Source: Spirodela intermedia
Taxonomy: Eukaryota; Streptophyta; Magnoliopsida; Alismatales; Araceae
Direction of reading: 5' to 3'
NCBI GenBank assembly: GCA_902729315.2
Contig: LR746273.1
Location: forward strand, 1,617,001 to 1,681,000
Length of the DNA: 64,000 bases
The notes below the pieces were generated by a model. That model did no database searches. It was not told where the DNA came from and worked only from the letters and a program-made list of their open reading frames with translations. A program made the translations under genes and the position numbers. Below, in pieces: positions 12,701-24,900 of this stretch; positions within the stretch are counted from its first letter, which is position 1; every line of letters begins with the position of its first letter.

Positions 12701-14652
12701 AATTAAGCAGTTCTCAGCCGTTTACTAAAAAAAATTTTAGTTCCCAGGCAAATTACACAACTTGTGCCATTAAGGGCAAAAAATGTTCAGAGTAAGAATA
12801 TTATATGAGAGCATTTACCCCTGACATACAGACCAGAATAGAGAAATGCTAAAGCTACCTCTGGAAATCTCGAAAGCACAAAATCATGCTAAGCTGTGCC
12901 ATATTATCTCCAATAATTGCTGAAGAAATTATTGAATAAAAACCAAGGATCTCAACGAGCCTCCACCACAAAGACGCACTATTTTCTCGTTAATCTGTCC
13001 CAACAGCCTTAATAAGGTTCTAATCCTTGAAAGTAAAAAAATATTTACTCTCCAAAAACATTCGTAGTGTTTCCCTGACTACAATATTGATAGAAGATGG
13101 CAACTCACAGAACTCACTTTAGCAATGCAAGCTCCAGATAAACCTCTTGTCCATTATGACTCAATCTTGAAACGAATTCATTCGTCAATGAAAAGGATGC
13201 AGCACTGCAATATCCATAGCTTTTTGTTCTATACAGTCACAGAAACATGTAATATCATCAGGCTACATTACCATGTGACTAGGAACACACTGTCAAGTAA
13301 GATTTTGAACCAAATGGAGTTTTTACATCTGCAGATTACAAAGATATCTTGTCCCATTTATCTTTTTCCAGTATCTGTGATACGAATATTGGAGGCCTCC
13401 GCCTCTCCCACTCTCTAAGGGATAAGTGCTTAATTCTGAGGGCTATAATTACGGAATCTAAGAGACAGCATTTAGTCCTATCACGGTTGCCGATTTCCCC
13501 ATAGACAAACTTCTGAAGACAAACATAAAACATAAAGACGGCTGAGAAGCCAGGAAAAACTTTCAAAATTACGTTGTCACGAGGAAGAGGGGGATATTTT
13601 ATGAGCATAATATTGTAAGGGATGCGAAGAAATTTCATGCAGAGAAAACTAAAGATCCCAGTATCAACATTCGCTTTCATCCTTCTAAACAGAGATCATT
13701 CGAAGATTCGGTCAGAAGATATAGGACGCACCAATGAGTAGGAGAGATTGATGCCTAAAAAGATCCAAGCAATTGAAGACATAAAAGTCGTATTATCTCC
13801 GAGCTTAGATTATCACAGCCACGACAGATTTTCGAAATATTGTCAAGTAATCAAAGACTGAAACTTTTCACTGTCCATCTCTAAGAAAATTAAAGTATCC
13901 CCGGAACCTGAACACCACCCCCCCCACCCCCTACGGCTACCAACCAAACTGAAGACCAAACTTTACCATTAATGAAAATAAGAAAAAAAACGACTCTGAA
14001 CAATATTGTTCCTCAAACAAATGAAACTGCTTGTTAAAGTATATTTAGTATAGAGCTTTTTTTACATGATGTGCTCTACTGAACTTCATCTAAAAAGGAC
14101 TTTCTCAATAAAGTATCCGGGGGAGGGGGGGAAGATATTAATTAGAACAGCTGCCACCTCTAATCTACATCATAAACCAAGCAATAGAAATAAAAAAGAG
14201 GAACATGCGTACGGTAGAGGTGGGAAAATGCCATACCAGGAAATTATGATAGAGAGACGCTCTTGGCTCCCAGGAGAGGATTTCTGACCACTGCTCCTCT
14301 CTATCCCAAAGCTCATCACTGCAAAGGAAATGCAAAGGCAATTCAGCATCCGTCGGCCAACGCCACCTCTGGCAGGTAATTCACCTCAGATCCGATCTCT
14401 ACAAAGCGGATAGCTTAGGTACCTTTCCGTTGCGCCCATCTTAGTCTCGTCAGATGCATCCTTCAGGCCCCGCACCACGACTGGTTTCAACTTGGAAGAG
14501 TCGGCGGAGACAGGAAGCGAGAGGATGCCGAGAGCAAGCAGCACGAGAAGAACAATCGACATCATCAGCAGCAACCCTAGAACCAGCGGAACTGGTGACG
14601 CCGATCTCCTACCGGAAAACACCCGGGAACTCCGCACTGAAGGCCTCGCCAT
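9595..14652 (-). CDS. P4H: Prolyl 4-hydroxylase, ER/Golgi type II membrane protein
   Basis: Seven exons in transcript order: 14652-14423, 14318-14237, 12662-12565, 12442-12345, 10727-10598, 10472-10285, 9668-9595; all phases agree and give 299 residues. The enzyme hydroxylates peptidyl proline (extensins, arabinogalactan proteins) using Fe(II) and 2-oxoglutarate. Residues about 22-48 form a single membrane anchor (PLVLGLLLMMSIVLLVLLAL) after a basic N-terminus. The core is complete: the HxD iron ligands in YEPHYDYF, the distal His in SSLHGG and the 2-oxoglutarate Lys in IRGNKWSSTKW. DREEQWSEILSWEPRA is the usual lead-in. The first in-frame Met (longer reading starting at 14730) lacks an ATG, so 14652 was chosen. 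Two introns exceed 1.5 kb. It faces the PPR gene across 491 bp. Confidence 0.94.
9684..9748 (+). repeat. (GA)n microsatellite in P4H intron 6
   Basis: About 32 GA units lie 15 bases upstream (in gene sense) of the last-exon acceptor. On the transcript this is CT and supplies the pyrimidine-rich tract. Confidence 0.9.
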
Positions 14653-15143
14653 TTCTTCGAGGCACCGCGGACCACCGCACTGGCCTCCGCCAGGCAGGGA
14701 AATCAGATCTTCCTCCCCCCACAACCGCAATTCCTGAACTCGGGAGTGACAACGACGAAGGAGGGGAAGCCTCCTCTTCCTGCGACGTCAAGAAAAACAA
14801 GAAGGGTAAGGCAAGCGAACGACGGTTTCTGCCTCAGGTTCCACTCTCAGAGAGCTTCGGAAGAAGAAGATGATGAAGAAACAGTAGATACGAGGAAGAC
14901 GATGTAAGGAGAGAGAAAGAGAGAAAATCTGGTACGGTCCGAGTCCAAGAACCGGCGAAACTGGTTACCTCCATGCGTGATACACAGGCTAACATAAATA
15001 TTCAGTTTAAGTAGAGAGGAAGAGAGAGAGAGAGAGAGAGATGGTCTCTCCCACTCCCGCCAAAAAGCGGGAGTCACTCTCCTCTCTGTTCTGACCGGTA
15101 TAAATTGCCTCCTAATCCGGCGGCTACGTTCTGAGAGCCGCAT
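14653..15143. promoter_or_regulatory. Shared divergent promoter of P4H and PPR genes
   Basis: Only 491 bp separate the two start codons. A TATAAAT box at 15099-15105 serves the PPR gene, giving a very short leader. A GA tract lies at about 15019-15041. I could not place a clear TATA box for P4H. Reading frames across this stretch are not conserved protein. Confidence 0.55.
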
Positions 15144-17576
15144 ATGGCGGGGACAACACATCGATATCACGCCTGCGGCCTCCTACAGAGCTCGCCGTCA
15201 AACAAATGGCGGACGCAATGGCCGCAATGGCCGCAATGGCCGCAAAGCCCTCAGGTCTCCCAGTTGAAGCTCCAGAGTCGAGGAATCGTCACGGGGAGAG
15301 CAGACCGAGCCATACCGGGGCCCGCCATTGTCTCGAGAGTCGTCTCCGAGCCGTCGGAGTTCTCCGCCATCTGTTCTGCCGCAGAGTCGGGTTCCATGGA
15401 GGAAGCTCTCCGTCTGTTTGAAAGCGTCAGGAACCCTGGCTCCTTCTTGTGGAACGCCATGATCCGAGGATACGCCGGGTGTGGGCGGTACGAAGACGCG
15501 ATCGGATTCTACTGGAAGATGCAGGTCCTGGGGGTCCGCGCGGACAGATTCACGTACACGTTTGTGATCAAATCGTGCTCCGCCTCGCTGCTGACCGAGG
15601 AGGGATTGAAGTGCCACGGAGCGTTGGTCAAGGTTGGATTGCATTCGGATGTCTTCATCTCCAATTCTCTCATAGTGATGTACTCGGAATTCGGGGAGAT
15701 AGATTCTGCCGAAAGGGTGTTCAATGAAATGCCCCTTAGGGATCTGGTTTCCTGGAACTCCATGGTTAGAACCTACGTTTCCAGTGGCAAAAGAGGGAAA
15801 GCCCTATCGTGCTTGCGGAGCATGCGCAATACTTCTTCTCTGGAACCCGACCGTATTGGGATTATTACTGCGCTTAAAGCCTGTTCAACGGAGACCTACC
15901 CGAAACAAGGTAAGGAAATCCACTGCTATGCACTTCGACATGGTTATGGATCAGACAGCAGGGTCTGCACTTCATTGATCGATATGTACTGTAAGTCTGG
16001 GAACATGATCTCTGCAGAGAGGTTGTTTCAGTGTAGGTTTTCAAGAAGTGTGGTAACCTGGAACGCTCTGATCTATGGCTATACATCCAATAATCACCCT
16101 AGCGAGTCACTTGGATGCATCATCCGTATGCAGTATGACGATGTCAAACCGGATGCAGTCACAATGGTGAGTCTGCTACCTTCTTGCTCTCAGTTGAGTA
16201 ATTTATCGCAGGGTAAAAGTATTCATGGAGCTGCTCTTAGAAGAGGCTTTCTACCTCATTTAGTTCTCGAGACCTCCTTGGTGGACATGTATGCAAAGTG
16301 TGGAGATCTGACGTCTGCAGAGAGGGTGTTCAGCCAGATGACTGAGAGGAACTTGGTTTCATGGAACACCATGATCAATGCCCATATACACAATGATCAG
16401 AACCTGGAAGCCGTGGAACTTTTCCTGGATCTTCAAGAAAAGTCACTACAACCAGATATCTACACAATCTCAAGCATCGTCTCTGCATTCTCTTCGCTCG
16501 GATTGCTACAGCAAGCGATGCAAATCCATGCCTATGCTGTAAAATCTGGGTACAGTTCGAACACTTTCATCTTGAATTCCATCATCTATTTGTATGCCAA
16601 ATGCGGTGATCTTCGAACCTCGAGAAGGATCTTCGAAGGCATGCTGTGCAGAGATACTGTTTCATGGAATGCGATGATCATGGCGTGTGCAATCCACGGG
16701 GAGGGGAGTTCTGCAACAGAACTATTTTCCAGAATGCAGAGAGATGGGCCGCAGCCTAATGGAAGTACCTTTGTTTCCATATTATCAGCTTGTAGCATCT
16801 CTGGGTTGGCTGACGAAGGCTGGATGTACTTCAATCTGATGCAACAAAAGTACGGTCTTTCTCCTCAGATCGAGCATTATGGATGCATGGTTGACCTCAT
16901 CGGAAGAACTGGAGATCTGGATTTCGCCCTGAGCTTCGTAGAGAGGATTCCGTTGGTCCCCACGGCCAGGATATGGGGATCTTTGCTGGCAGCATCCAGA
17001 AAGAGCAAGAGAATCGATGTTGCAGAAGCCGCTGCTGAGAAGATCTTCCCCTTGAAACACGACAATACAGGCTGCTACATAATCCTTCACAATCTGTACA
17101 CTGATCTCGGTAGATGGGATGATGCAGAGAAGGTGAGATCTTCGATGCAGAATCATGGGCTACTGAGGACAACAGCCAGGAGCGTGGTCGAGCTCGATAA
17201 CAAAGCTTACTGCTTCATTAATGGCGACAAATCTCATGCTGAGGCAAGCTTGACCCATGAAGTGTCGGATCTCCTCTCCAAGAAGATTGGAGAAGCTGGG
17301 GAGGTCCCTTCCGCTGCGTTCAACGTGCAGGAAGCACTGGCGCAGAAGAAGAACTCGCCCTGTCAGCACAGCGTGAGACTGGCAGTCTGCTTCGGCCTCA
17401 TATCCTCGTCACCTGGAACCCCCGTACTGGTGAAGAAGAACGTGAGGATATGTGACGACTGCCACCTGGCTATAAAGCAGATCTCCGAAGTCTGCCGGCG
17501 GCACATAACCGTGGGGGATTCGAGGATCTATCATCACTTCAAGGAGGGATCCTGTTCTTGCGGCGATTACTGGTAA
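15144..17576 (+). CDS. PLS-class pentatricopeptide repeat protein with DYW domain
   Basis: A single exon of 810 residues. A short N-terminal leader (possible organelle targeting) is followed by tandem PPR motifs of the P, L and S kinds, recognisable by repeated LVSWNxMI, MYxKCGD and YAxxG blocks, then E/E+ motifs and a C-terminal DYW domain ending in CSCGDYW. Such proteins bind organellar RNA at defined sites, and the DYW domain is normally the cytidine deaminase for C-to-U editing. The zinc CxxC (ICDDCH) and the final HHFKEGSCSCGDYW are intact. However, the HSE signature reads HSV at residues 742-744, so the catalytic glutamate is missing, and the PG-box region before it is poorly conserved. 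The N-terminus has a WPQ triple repeat from a 9-bp repeat. Exact target and ortholog unknown. Confidence 0.93.
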   Translation: MAGTTHRYHACGLLQSSPSNKWRTQWPQWPQWPQSPQVSQLKLQSRGIVTGRADRAIPGPAIVSRVVSEPSEFSAICSAAESGSMEEALRLFESVRNPGSFLWNAMIRGYAGCGRYEDAIGFYWKMQVLGVRADRFTYTFVIKSCSASLLTEEGLKCHGALVKVGLHSDVFISNSLIVMYSEFGEIDSAERVFNEMPLRDLVSWNSMVRTYVSSGKRGKALSCLRSMRNTSSLEPDRIGIITALKACSTETYPKQGKEIHCYALRHGYGSDSRVCTSLIDMYCKSGNMISAERLFQCRFSRSVVTWNALIYGYTSNNHPSESLGCIIRMQYDDVKPDAVTMVSLLPSCSQLSNLSQGKSIHGAALRRGFLPHLVLETSLVDMYAKCGDLTSAERVFSQMTERNLVSWNTMINAHIHNDQNLEAVELFLDLQEKSLQPDIYTISSIVSAFSSLGLLQQAMQIHAYAVKSGYSSNTFILNSIIYLYAKCGDLRTSRRIFEGMLCRDTVSWNAMIMACAIHGEGSSATELFSRMQRDGPQPNGSTFVSILSACSISGLADEGWMYFNLMQQKYGLSPQIEHYGCMVDLIGRTGDLDFALSFVERIPLVPTARIWGSLLAASRKSKRIDVAEAAAEKIFPLKHDNTGCYIILHNLYTDLGRWDDAEKVRSSMQNHGLLRTTARSVVELDNKAYCFINGDKSHAEASLTHEVSDLLSKKIGEAGEVPSAAFNVQEALAQKKNSPCQHSVRLAVCFGLISSSPGTPVLVKKNVRICDDCHLAIKQISEVCRRHITVGDSRIYHHFKEGSCSCGDYW

Positions 17577-18701
17577 GTCGTTCCTTTTTCTGGGAGTTTG
17601 CAATCATTTTCCCAGCTGTTATTCCTTTGTAAATCAACAAGATCATCCACTGATATAGAAGATAAAGGGGTATACTTTTTCTTTAATTAGAGCGGTCTCG
17701 CCCTCCATCACGATTTCACAAGTACTCGATAAGTCAACTCTTACGATATTACAAGTCAAATAATGACGATAATTTAGTCAACTCTTACGAGATTACAAGT
17801 CAAATAATGACGATAATTTAGTCGACTCTTACGATATTAAAAGTCAAATAATGACGATAATTTAGTCAATTCTTCAGAGATTACAAGTCAAATAATGACG
17901 ATAATTTAGTCAATTCTTACAAGTCTTATGAGCCCCGATCTTGATCCCATCGTGTTCTTGAATGGCCTAGGTTTGACTTTTTGTCTTGAGAGGGCTTAGA
18001 AGATTGGGCTCATCGAATGGGCCCCACTGCCGTATGGGAGTCGAACAGTGATTGGATAGGGAACATTGAGACTCTCCAGTATATCACTTTAAAGTCTGCC
18101 TCCATCTATGACTCATATGAGTGTGGCGAGTGCAAATGTCAACATATGATTTTTTATGATAATAAAGTCCATCTTAAGAGGACACGCAAACCTAGAGACA
18201 AATATTCAGAGTCAACTATGGGAAGCAATGCGTTGACCGTGGTAATCATGACCTTTGCACATTGTTATAAATATAAAATTAAATTATATCGATTATTAAT
18301 TATGGAGAAATATGGGTTCGACCTCTTATTTGGTATTCTAAAGTGTACCACGTTGACTAACCGAAGTCAACTCATAAAAAGATCTCTCCCGTGGAAGGCG
18401 GGCTTTAAGTACCGGTGACTTAATCCGTTGACACGTGGAAAAGGCAGCTTTTCTCCCAATTAAACGCGTATAATCCAAATTACCCGCCTAAGGGCAGAAA
18501 AGTCTCCGCGTGAGGTTTTCCCGGGCCTCGAAGAGCCGTGGATAGTGCGTGTGATGTGATGTCCTCATCGACGGTCCAGATGGAAAGTTTGCTTTTAAGT
18601 AACGGAAAGCGGACGGTGGATATTTGAATAGGGGGAAGTGGGGCCCGAGAATCGAACGGCTGAAAAGAGGGGGCCAGAAAAGGGGCGGCGGCGGCTCCGT
18701 C
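17577..18701. other. Spacer between PPR gene and RPB1
   Basis: AT-rich 3' flank, a 44-bp tandem array (listed separately), then upstream sequence of RPB1 becoming GC-rich after 18500. Weak open frames near 18017-18418 match nothing I know. No gene supported. Confidence 0.5.
17733..17925 (+). repeat. 44-bp tandem repeat, four copies plus part
   Basis: Copies start at 17733, 17777, 17821, 17865 and a partial one at 17909, so the period is exactly 44. Each contains AAGTCAAATAATGACGATAA. Divergence among copies is a few bases. Confidence 0.92.
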
Positions 18702-18710
18702 TTTAAATAG
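18702..18710 (+). promoter_or_regulatory. Probable TATA box of RPB1
   Basis: TTTAAATAG follows GC-rich sequence and lies 247 bases before the start codon, implying a leader of about 215 nt. Confidence 0.4.
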
Positions 18711-18956
18711 AGATCGAGGCGGGCAGAACTTCGGTTTCGTCCCCAGACGCCTCTGGTCTTCTCCCCTCGAAGGGGATTTGATCTCAGTGCATCTGCTCTC
18801 TCTCCTCTCATCGCCATATCTCCCTCCTATCAGGAGGGGAGTACGAGGAGAGGAGCTGGTGGAATCTTGAGGGCGTCTAGAGTGAGCTGGTTTTCTCTGG
18901 ATTGAAGCGTATCTGATATTCTGAAACCCTAGCGGTTGTAATCAGAATTGCCAACC

Positions 18957-21900
18957 ATGGACATGAGATTTCCATACTCGCCGGCGGAGGTCGCCAAGGT
19001 GCGGACGGTCCAGTTCGGCATCCTCAGCCCGGACGAGATAGTAATATTCCTACCTTCCGTCCTTCGCCGGTCTCGGTTGTTCTTCTTTGTCTTGTCCGGG
19101 TCGTCTGACATGAGGTTTGGGTCTCATTCACTGGGTGGCAGAGGCAAATGTCCGTGGCGCAGATCGAGCACAGCGAGACCACGGAGAGGGGGAAACCGAA
19201 GGTCGGGGGGCTCAGTGATCCGCGACTCGGAACCATAGACCGGAAGATGAAGTGCGAGACGTGTATGGCCAACATGGCAGAGTGTCCAGGTCACTTTGGG
19301 CACCTTGAGCTGGCCAAACCTATGTTTCACATTGGATTCATGAAGACTGTCCTGGCCATCATGCGCTGTGTCTGCTTTAACTGCTCCAAGATACTAGCTG
19401 ACGAGGTATTTCCTCTTGGATGCTTCGAGTGTGTTTGGTACACCGAGTGCATCAGTGTTTTTGGCCGATTTCCCGGACTAGCACGCGTGAAACAGTTTAA
19501 TGGTTGTCTTAACCTGAAGGAGCTCACACATCATCTAGTTACGTTTTGAATTTTCTCTTAAGCCTTCTTGGTAGAACCCAGCTGGATTTAGGTGACCAGT
19601 TGCCAAAGGCAGAGGATTCAAAGTCCTAAATAACGATATATATTCCTCGTGTCTACTATGCACTCCTGTATTTGAAGGGTTTTGGAACAAGCAGGATTTC
19701 GTATCCTTCTGGTGAGCTTCTGATGTCTCTGGTGGGGTTCATCACCTGATTCAATTTTTTTTTTTATAAGTTGGAGCCTAAGTAATATCGTTAGGACTAG
19801 ACATTCGACTAGTCCTATCGATTTACCATAGATTGAACAACCTCGGTACGTTTATGTAGGTTCACGAGTATTTTTCTTGTGATGGAAATGATAAGCCGAC
19901 AATTCTGCTTATGTTTTCTGTCCACAAGATATCACTTTTAATTAGATAGGTTTTTTCTTTTTAAATATTTCTGGCATCTTCTCTGGTGAGACGCGTTGTT
20001 GTTCCCAGAAATCAAATTTGATGGTTTTTCTGTTGCCATTTATTTTCTTTGATTCTACGGGAGTATTGCTTGAGCTTTGATGTCGTTTATTTGTGTGTTT
20101 GTGCTATGTTGCTAACTCATAAAACCAAAGTTTCTGCCTAACTTCCAGTTTTTGGTATCCTTAACTTGCATCAATTCAGGTCGATGTGTTTCTTTAATTG
20201 TATGTAAATTAAGGATGTGTACCCCTGAGGTCATGTCTCTCAGTACGCCAAACAAGTGCTCATGATCCATGATCTCCCAACTTGCTTGGTTTCTACTTCT
20301 GCCTCATCTGCTCAGATCTAGTCCTATATGTGTTGCATTTTCCAAATGTGTCTAGTCTCCTAATTCTGTCACTTGTCAACTTCTACAGGAAGATTCTAGG
20401 TTTAAACAAGCTTTGAAAATTAGAAATCCAAAAAATAGGCTAAAAAGGATTTATGATGCTTGTAAGAGCAAGAGGAAATGTGCTGGTGGCGATGAGATTG
20501 ATGTGCAGAACCAGCAAGATTCGGAGGAACCATTAAAAAAGGCAAGAGGAGGCTGTGGTGCCCAACAGCCGAATATAACCATTGATGGTATGAAAATGGT
20601 TGCTGAGTACAAAGCTCCAAAGAAGAAAAATGAAGATCAAGAGCAACTTCCTGAACCTGTCGAAAGAAAACAAGTGCTTTCCGCTGAAAGGGTAAGTTTT
20701 GGACGAGCATTCTATGTTGCTCCCTTTTCAGTATTGATGGCTTATGCTGTGTCTAGTTGTGCAGTTGCTGAGCTTATTCAATTTGAAATTTTACTGTTTT
20801 TCGTTTCCATTGTCTGTACGTTTATACCAGGTTCTGAGTGTGTTGAAGAGGATTAGTGACGAAGACTGTCTGCTATTGGGATTAAATCCTAAATATGCCC
20901 GACCGGATTGGATGATATTGCAAGTCCTTCCAATTCCTCCTCCTCCAGTGAGACCTTCTGTTATGATGGATACATCCTCAAGAAGTGAGGTGGGTGTTTA
21001 CGAGCTGGAAAAAATCATGCATTTATCTCTTTAGATGAAACTATTTTTATGTACGAGTTGAAAGCTTCGTCAAACGATTCCCTACGCGCCCTTTAGTTTT
21101 TTTTTCTTTTTGGCTTGTTATTATCCTCATCTTTTTGTTTTTTCCCATCATTTATTCAACGAATTGAAGTCTGAGTTTTTAACTATTTTTTCTCTCTACG
21201 TATTTAACAAAATACAGCATTTGAGTTGATTGTAAATGATAGGAACAATATTTCTTTCTGACTTGATCTTATGACATCATTGATCAGGATGATTTGACCC
21301 ATCAGCTTGCGATGATTATTCGGCACAATGAAAATCTCAGGAGACAGGAGAGGAATGGAGCACCTGCTCATATAATTTCGGAATTTGCACAGTTATTGCA
21401 GTTTCATATTGCCACATATTTTGACAACGAGTTGCCTGGACAGCCAAGAGTATGACAATAGAACTCACAACTAAAATGAAACTTTAGATGGCAACTCTGA
21501 TGCATCCTTCTCTTTTGGTATGCAGGCTACGCAGCGGTCAGGTCGTCCGATCAAGTCCATATGCAGCAGACTTAAGGCAAAGGAAGGCCGAATCCGGGGT
21601 AACTTAATGGGAAAACGTGTGGATTTCTCAGCGCGTACAGTTATTACACCCGACCCAACAATTAATATTGATGAACTGGGAGTTCCGTGGAGTATTGCTC
21701 TTAACTTAACAATCCCAGAAACTGTGACTCCTTACAACATTGAGAGGTGCTAATTTCAGAGTTTAAACCTTTGAACTTTGTTCTCTACAAATTTTCATAT
21801 TTAAGGGTAAATGCTTTTGCTGGCTAGGTTGAAGGAGCTTGTGGAATATGGTCCTCACCCTCCCCCTGGTAAAACCGGGGCAAAGTATATCATCAGGGAA

Positions 21901-24900
21901 GATGGCCAGAGGCTTGATCTCCGGTATCTTAAAAAAAGTAGTGATCATCATCTGGAGCTTGGATACAAGGTAAGCATTGTTGAAGATTTTATTCGGTGTT
22001 TAATTTGTGAGGATTTCTGTTATCTGAAGTAGTACCATCTTGTTGGCAGGTGGAGAGGCATCTAAATGATGGAGATTTTGTTCTTTTCAATCGTCAACCT
22101 AGCCTTCATAAAATGTCTATCATGGGACACAGAATCAGGATCATGCCATACTCGACCTTCCGCTTGAATTTGTCTGTTACATCACCATATAATGCAGATT
22201 TTGATGGAGATGAGATGAACATGCACGTTCCTCAGTCTTTTGAAACCAGAGCAGAAGTATTGGAGCTGATGATGGTACCCAAGTGCATTGTTTCACCTCA
22301 ATCCAATCGACCAGTTATGGGCATTGTTCAGGATACACTGTTAGGTTGCCGGAAGATCACCAAGAGAGATACCTTCATAGAAAAGGTGAATGGAGTTTGT
22401 CTTTCTTCAATTTTGTACAACGTCATTTTTTCCTCGTTATTGTCTTTTTCGTCAGAAATGTCGTCCCAAGGTTTATGCGATTTGACCTTATTGCAGGATG
22501 TCTTTATGAACATCTTGATGTGGTGGGAAGACTTTGATGGGAAGATACCGGCACCAGCTATTTTGAAGCCTAGGCCTTTGTGGACAGGGAAACAGGTTTT
22601 TAATCTTATTATTCCCAAGCAAATTAATCTTATCAGATATGCCGCCTGGCATGATGAAAAAGAAAAAGGATTTATCACACCTGGGGATACACAAGTGCGA
22701 ATAGAGAAGGGCGAGCTTCTTGCTGGCACTTTGTGCAAGAAAACCCTCGGAACATCTGGAGGCAGCCTCATTCATGTTATCTGGTATTGAATAGTTTCAC
22801 ACGAGTTTCACACCCAATATACTACCTCTCCATTTTATTGAATTTGCATACTTTTTGTGCAGGGAAGAGGTTGGTCCTGATGCAGCCCGCAAATTTTTGG
22901 GCCACACTCAGTGGCTTGTTAACTATTGGCTTCTGCAAAATGGCTTCAGCATCGGCATTGGGGATACGATTGCTGATGCAGCAACCATGGAGAAGATAAA
23001 CGAAACAATATCTAGGGCAAAGAATGCTGTGAAGGACCTCATTAAACAATCTCAAGAAAAGCAGCTAGAAGCTGAACCTGGGAGAACCATGATGGAGTCA
23101 TTTGAGAACAAAGTGAACCAGGTGCACTATGTTGTTCGACATCTTTTGTTATGTCATCTGTCAGATATCGCCTTTCTGTGATTCCTAACTGTTCTTCGTT
23201 TTGTCAGGTCTTGAATAAGGCACGTGACGAAGCTGGAAGCAGTGCTCAGAAGAGCTTATCTGAAAGTAATAATCTGAAAGCTATGGTCACAGCTGGATCA
23301 AAAGGGAGTTTCATCAACATTTCACAAATGACTGCTTGTGTGGGGCAACAGAATGTTGAAGGAAAACGGATTCCTTTTGGATTCATTGGTCGGACGCTGC
23401 CCCATTTCACAAAGGACGACTACGGACCTGAGAGTCGTGGATTTGTGGAGAACTCATATCTACGAGGGCTAACTCCACAGGAATTTTTCTTCCATGCTAT
23501 GGGAGGCCGGGAAGGTTTGATTGATACAGCTGTTAAAACCTCAGAAACTGGTTACATTCAGAGGCGTCTTGTGAAGGCAATGGAGGACATCATGGTCAAG
23601 TATGATGGTACTGTTAGGAACTCTTTGGGAGATGTCATTCAGTTCCTTTATGGAGAAGATGGCATGGATTCCGTTTGGATTGAGGGACAAAAGTTGGACA
23701 CTTTGAAGATGAATAAAAATGATTTTGACACTCTATTCAGATATGAGATTGATGATGAAAATTGGAATCCGGGTTACATGTTACCTGAGCATGTTGAGGA
23801 TTTGAAGACGATTCGAGAATTCAGGAACGTATTTGATGCTGAAGTTCAGAAATTAGAGGCCGATCGTTACCAACTTGCCACAGAAATTGCTACGACTGGT
23901 GATGTTTCTTGGCCTCTTCCTGTGAATCTCAAGAGGCTCATCTGGAATGCACAGAAGACATTTAAAGTCGATCTTAGGAGGCCATCTGATATGCACCCCA
24001 TGGAAATCGTGGAGGCAGTCGACAAACTTCAAGAGAGGTTAAAAGTAGTTCCCGGTGACGATATGATGAGCATAGAGGCTCAGAAAAATGCAACATTGTT
24101 CTTCAACATCTTGCTTCGCAGCACATTTGCCAGCAAACGTGTATTGAAGGAGTACAGACTCACCCGTGAAGCTTTTGAATGGGTTATTGGAGAGATAGAG
24201 TCCCGTTTTCTACAGTCATTAGTTGCACCAGGTGAAATGATTGGCTGTGTGGCTGCCCAGTCCATTGGTGAGCCTGCGACCCAGATGACCTTGAATACCT
24301 TCCACTATGCTGGTGTCAGTGCAAAGAATGTTACTCTCGGTGTTCCCAGGCTGAGGGAGATCATTAATGTCGCTAAGAAAATCAAAACGCCTTCACTGTC
24401 TGTCTACCTGAAACCCGATGTCAGTCAGACCAAGGAGCAGGCTAAAAATGTGCAATGTGCTTTGGAGTACACCACTCTTCGGAGTGTAACTCAGGCCACC
24501 GAGGTGTGGTATGATCCCGACCCAATGAGTACCATTATTGAGGAGGATGTGGAATTTGTCAGATCATACTATGAAATGCCTGATGAAGAGGTTGCCCCGG
24601 AGAAGATATCTCCTTGGCTACTCAGGATTGAATTGAATCGAGAAATGATGGTCGATAAGAAATTGAGCATGGCAGACATCGCAGAGAAGATCAACCTGGA
24701 ATTCGACGACGACCTGACTTGCATATTTAATGATGATAATGCGGATAAATTGATTCTTCGAATCCGGATCATGAACGATGATGCCCCCAAGGGGGAGCTC
24801 CAAGATGAGTCTGCCGAAGATGATGTCTTCCTCAAGAAAATCGAAAGCAATATGTTGACAGAGATGGCTCTTCGAGGCATTCCTGACATCAATAAAGTGT

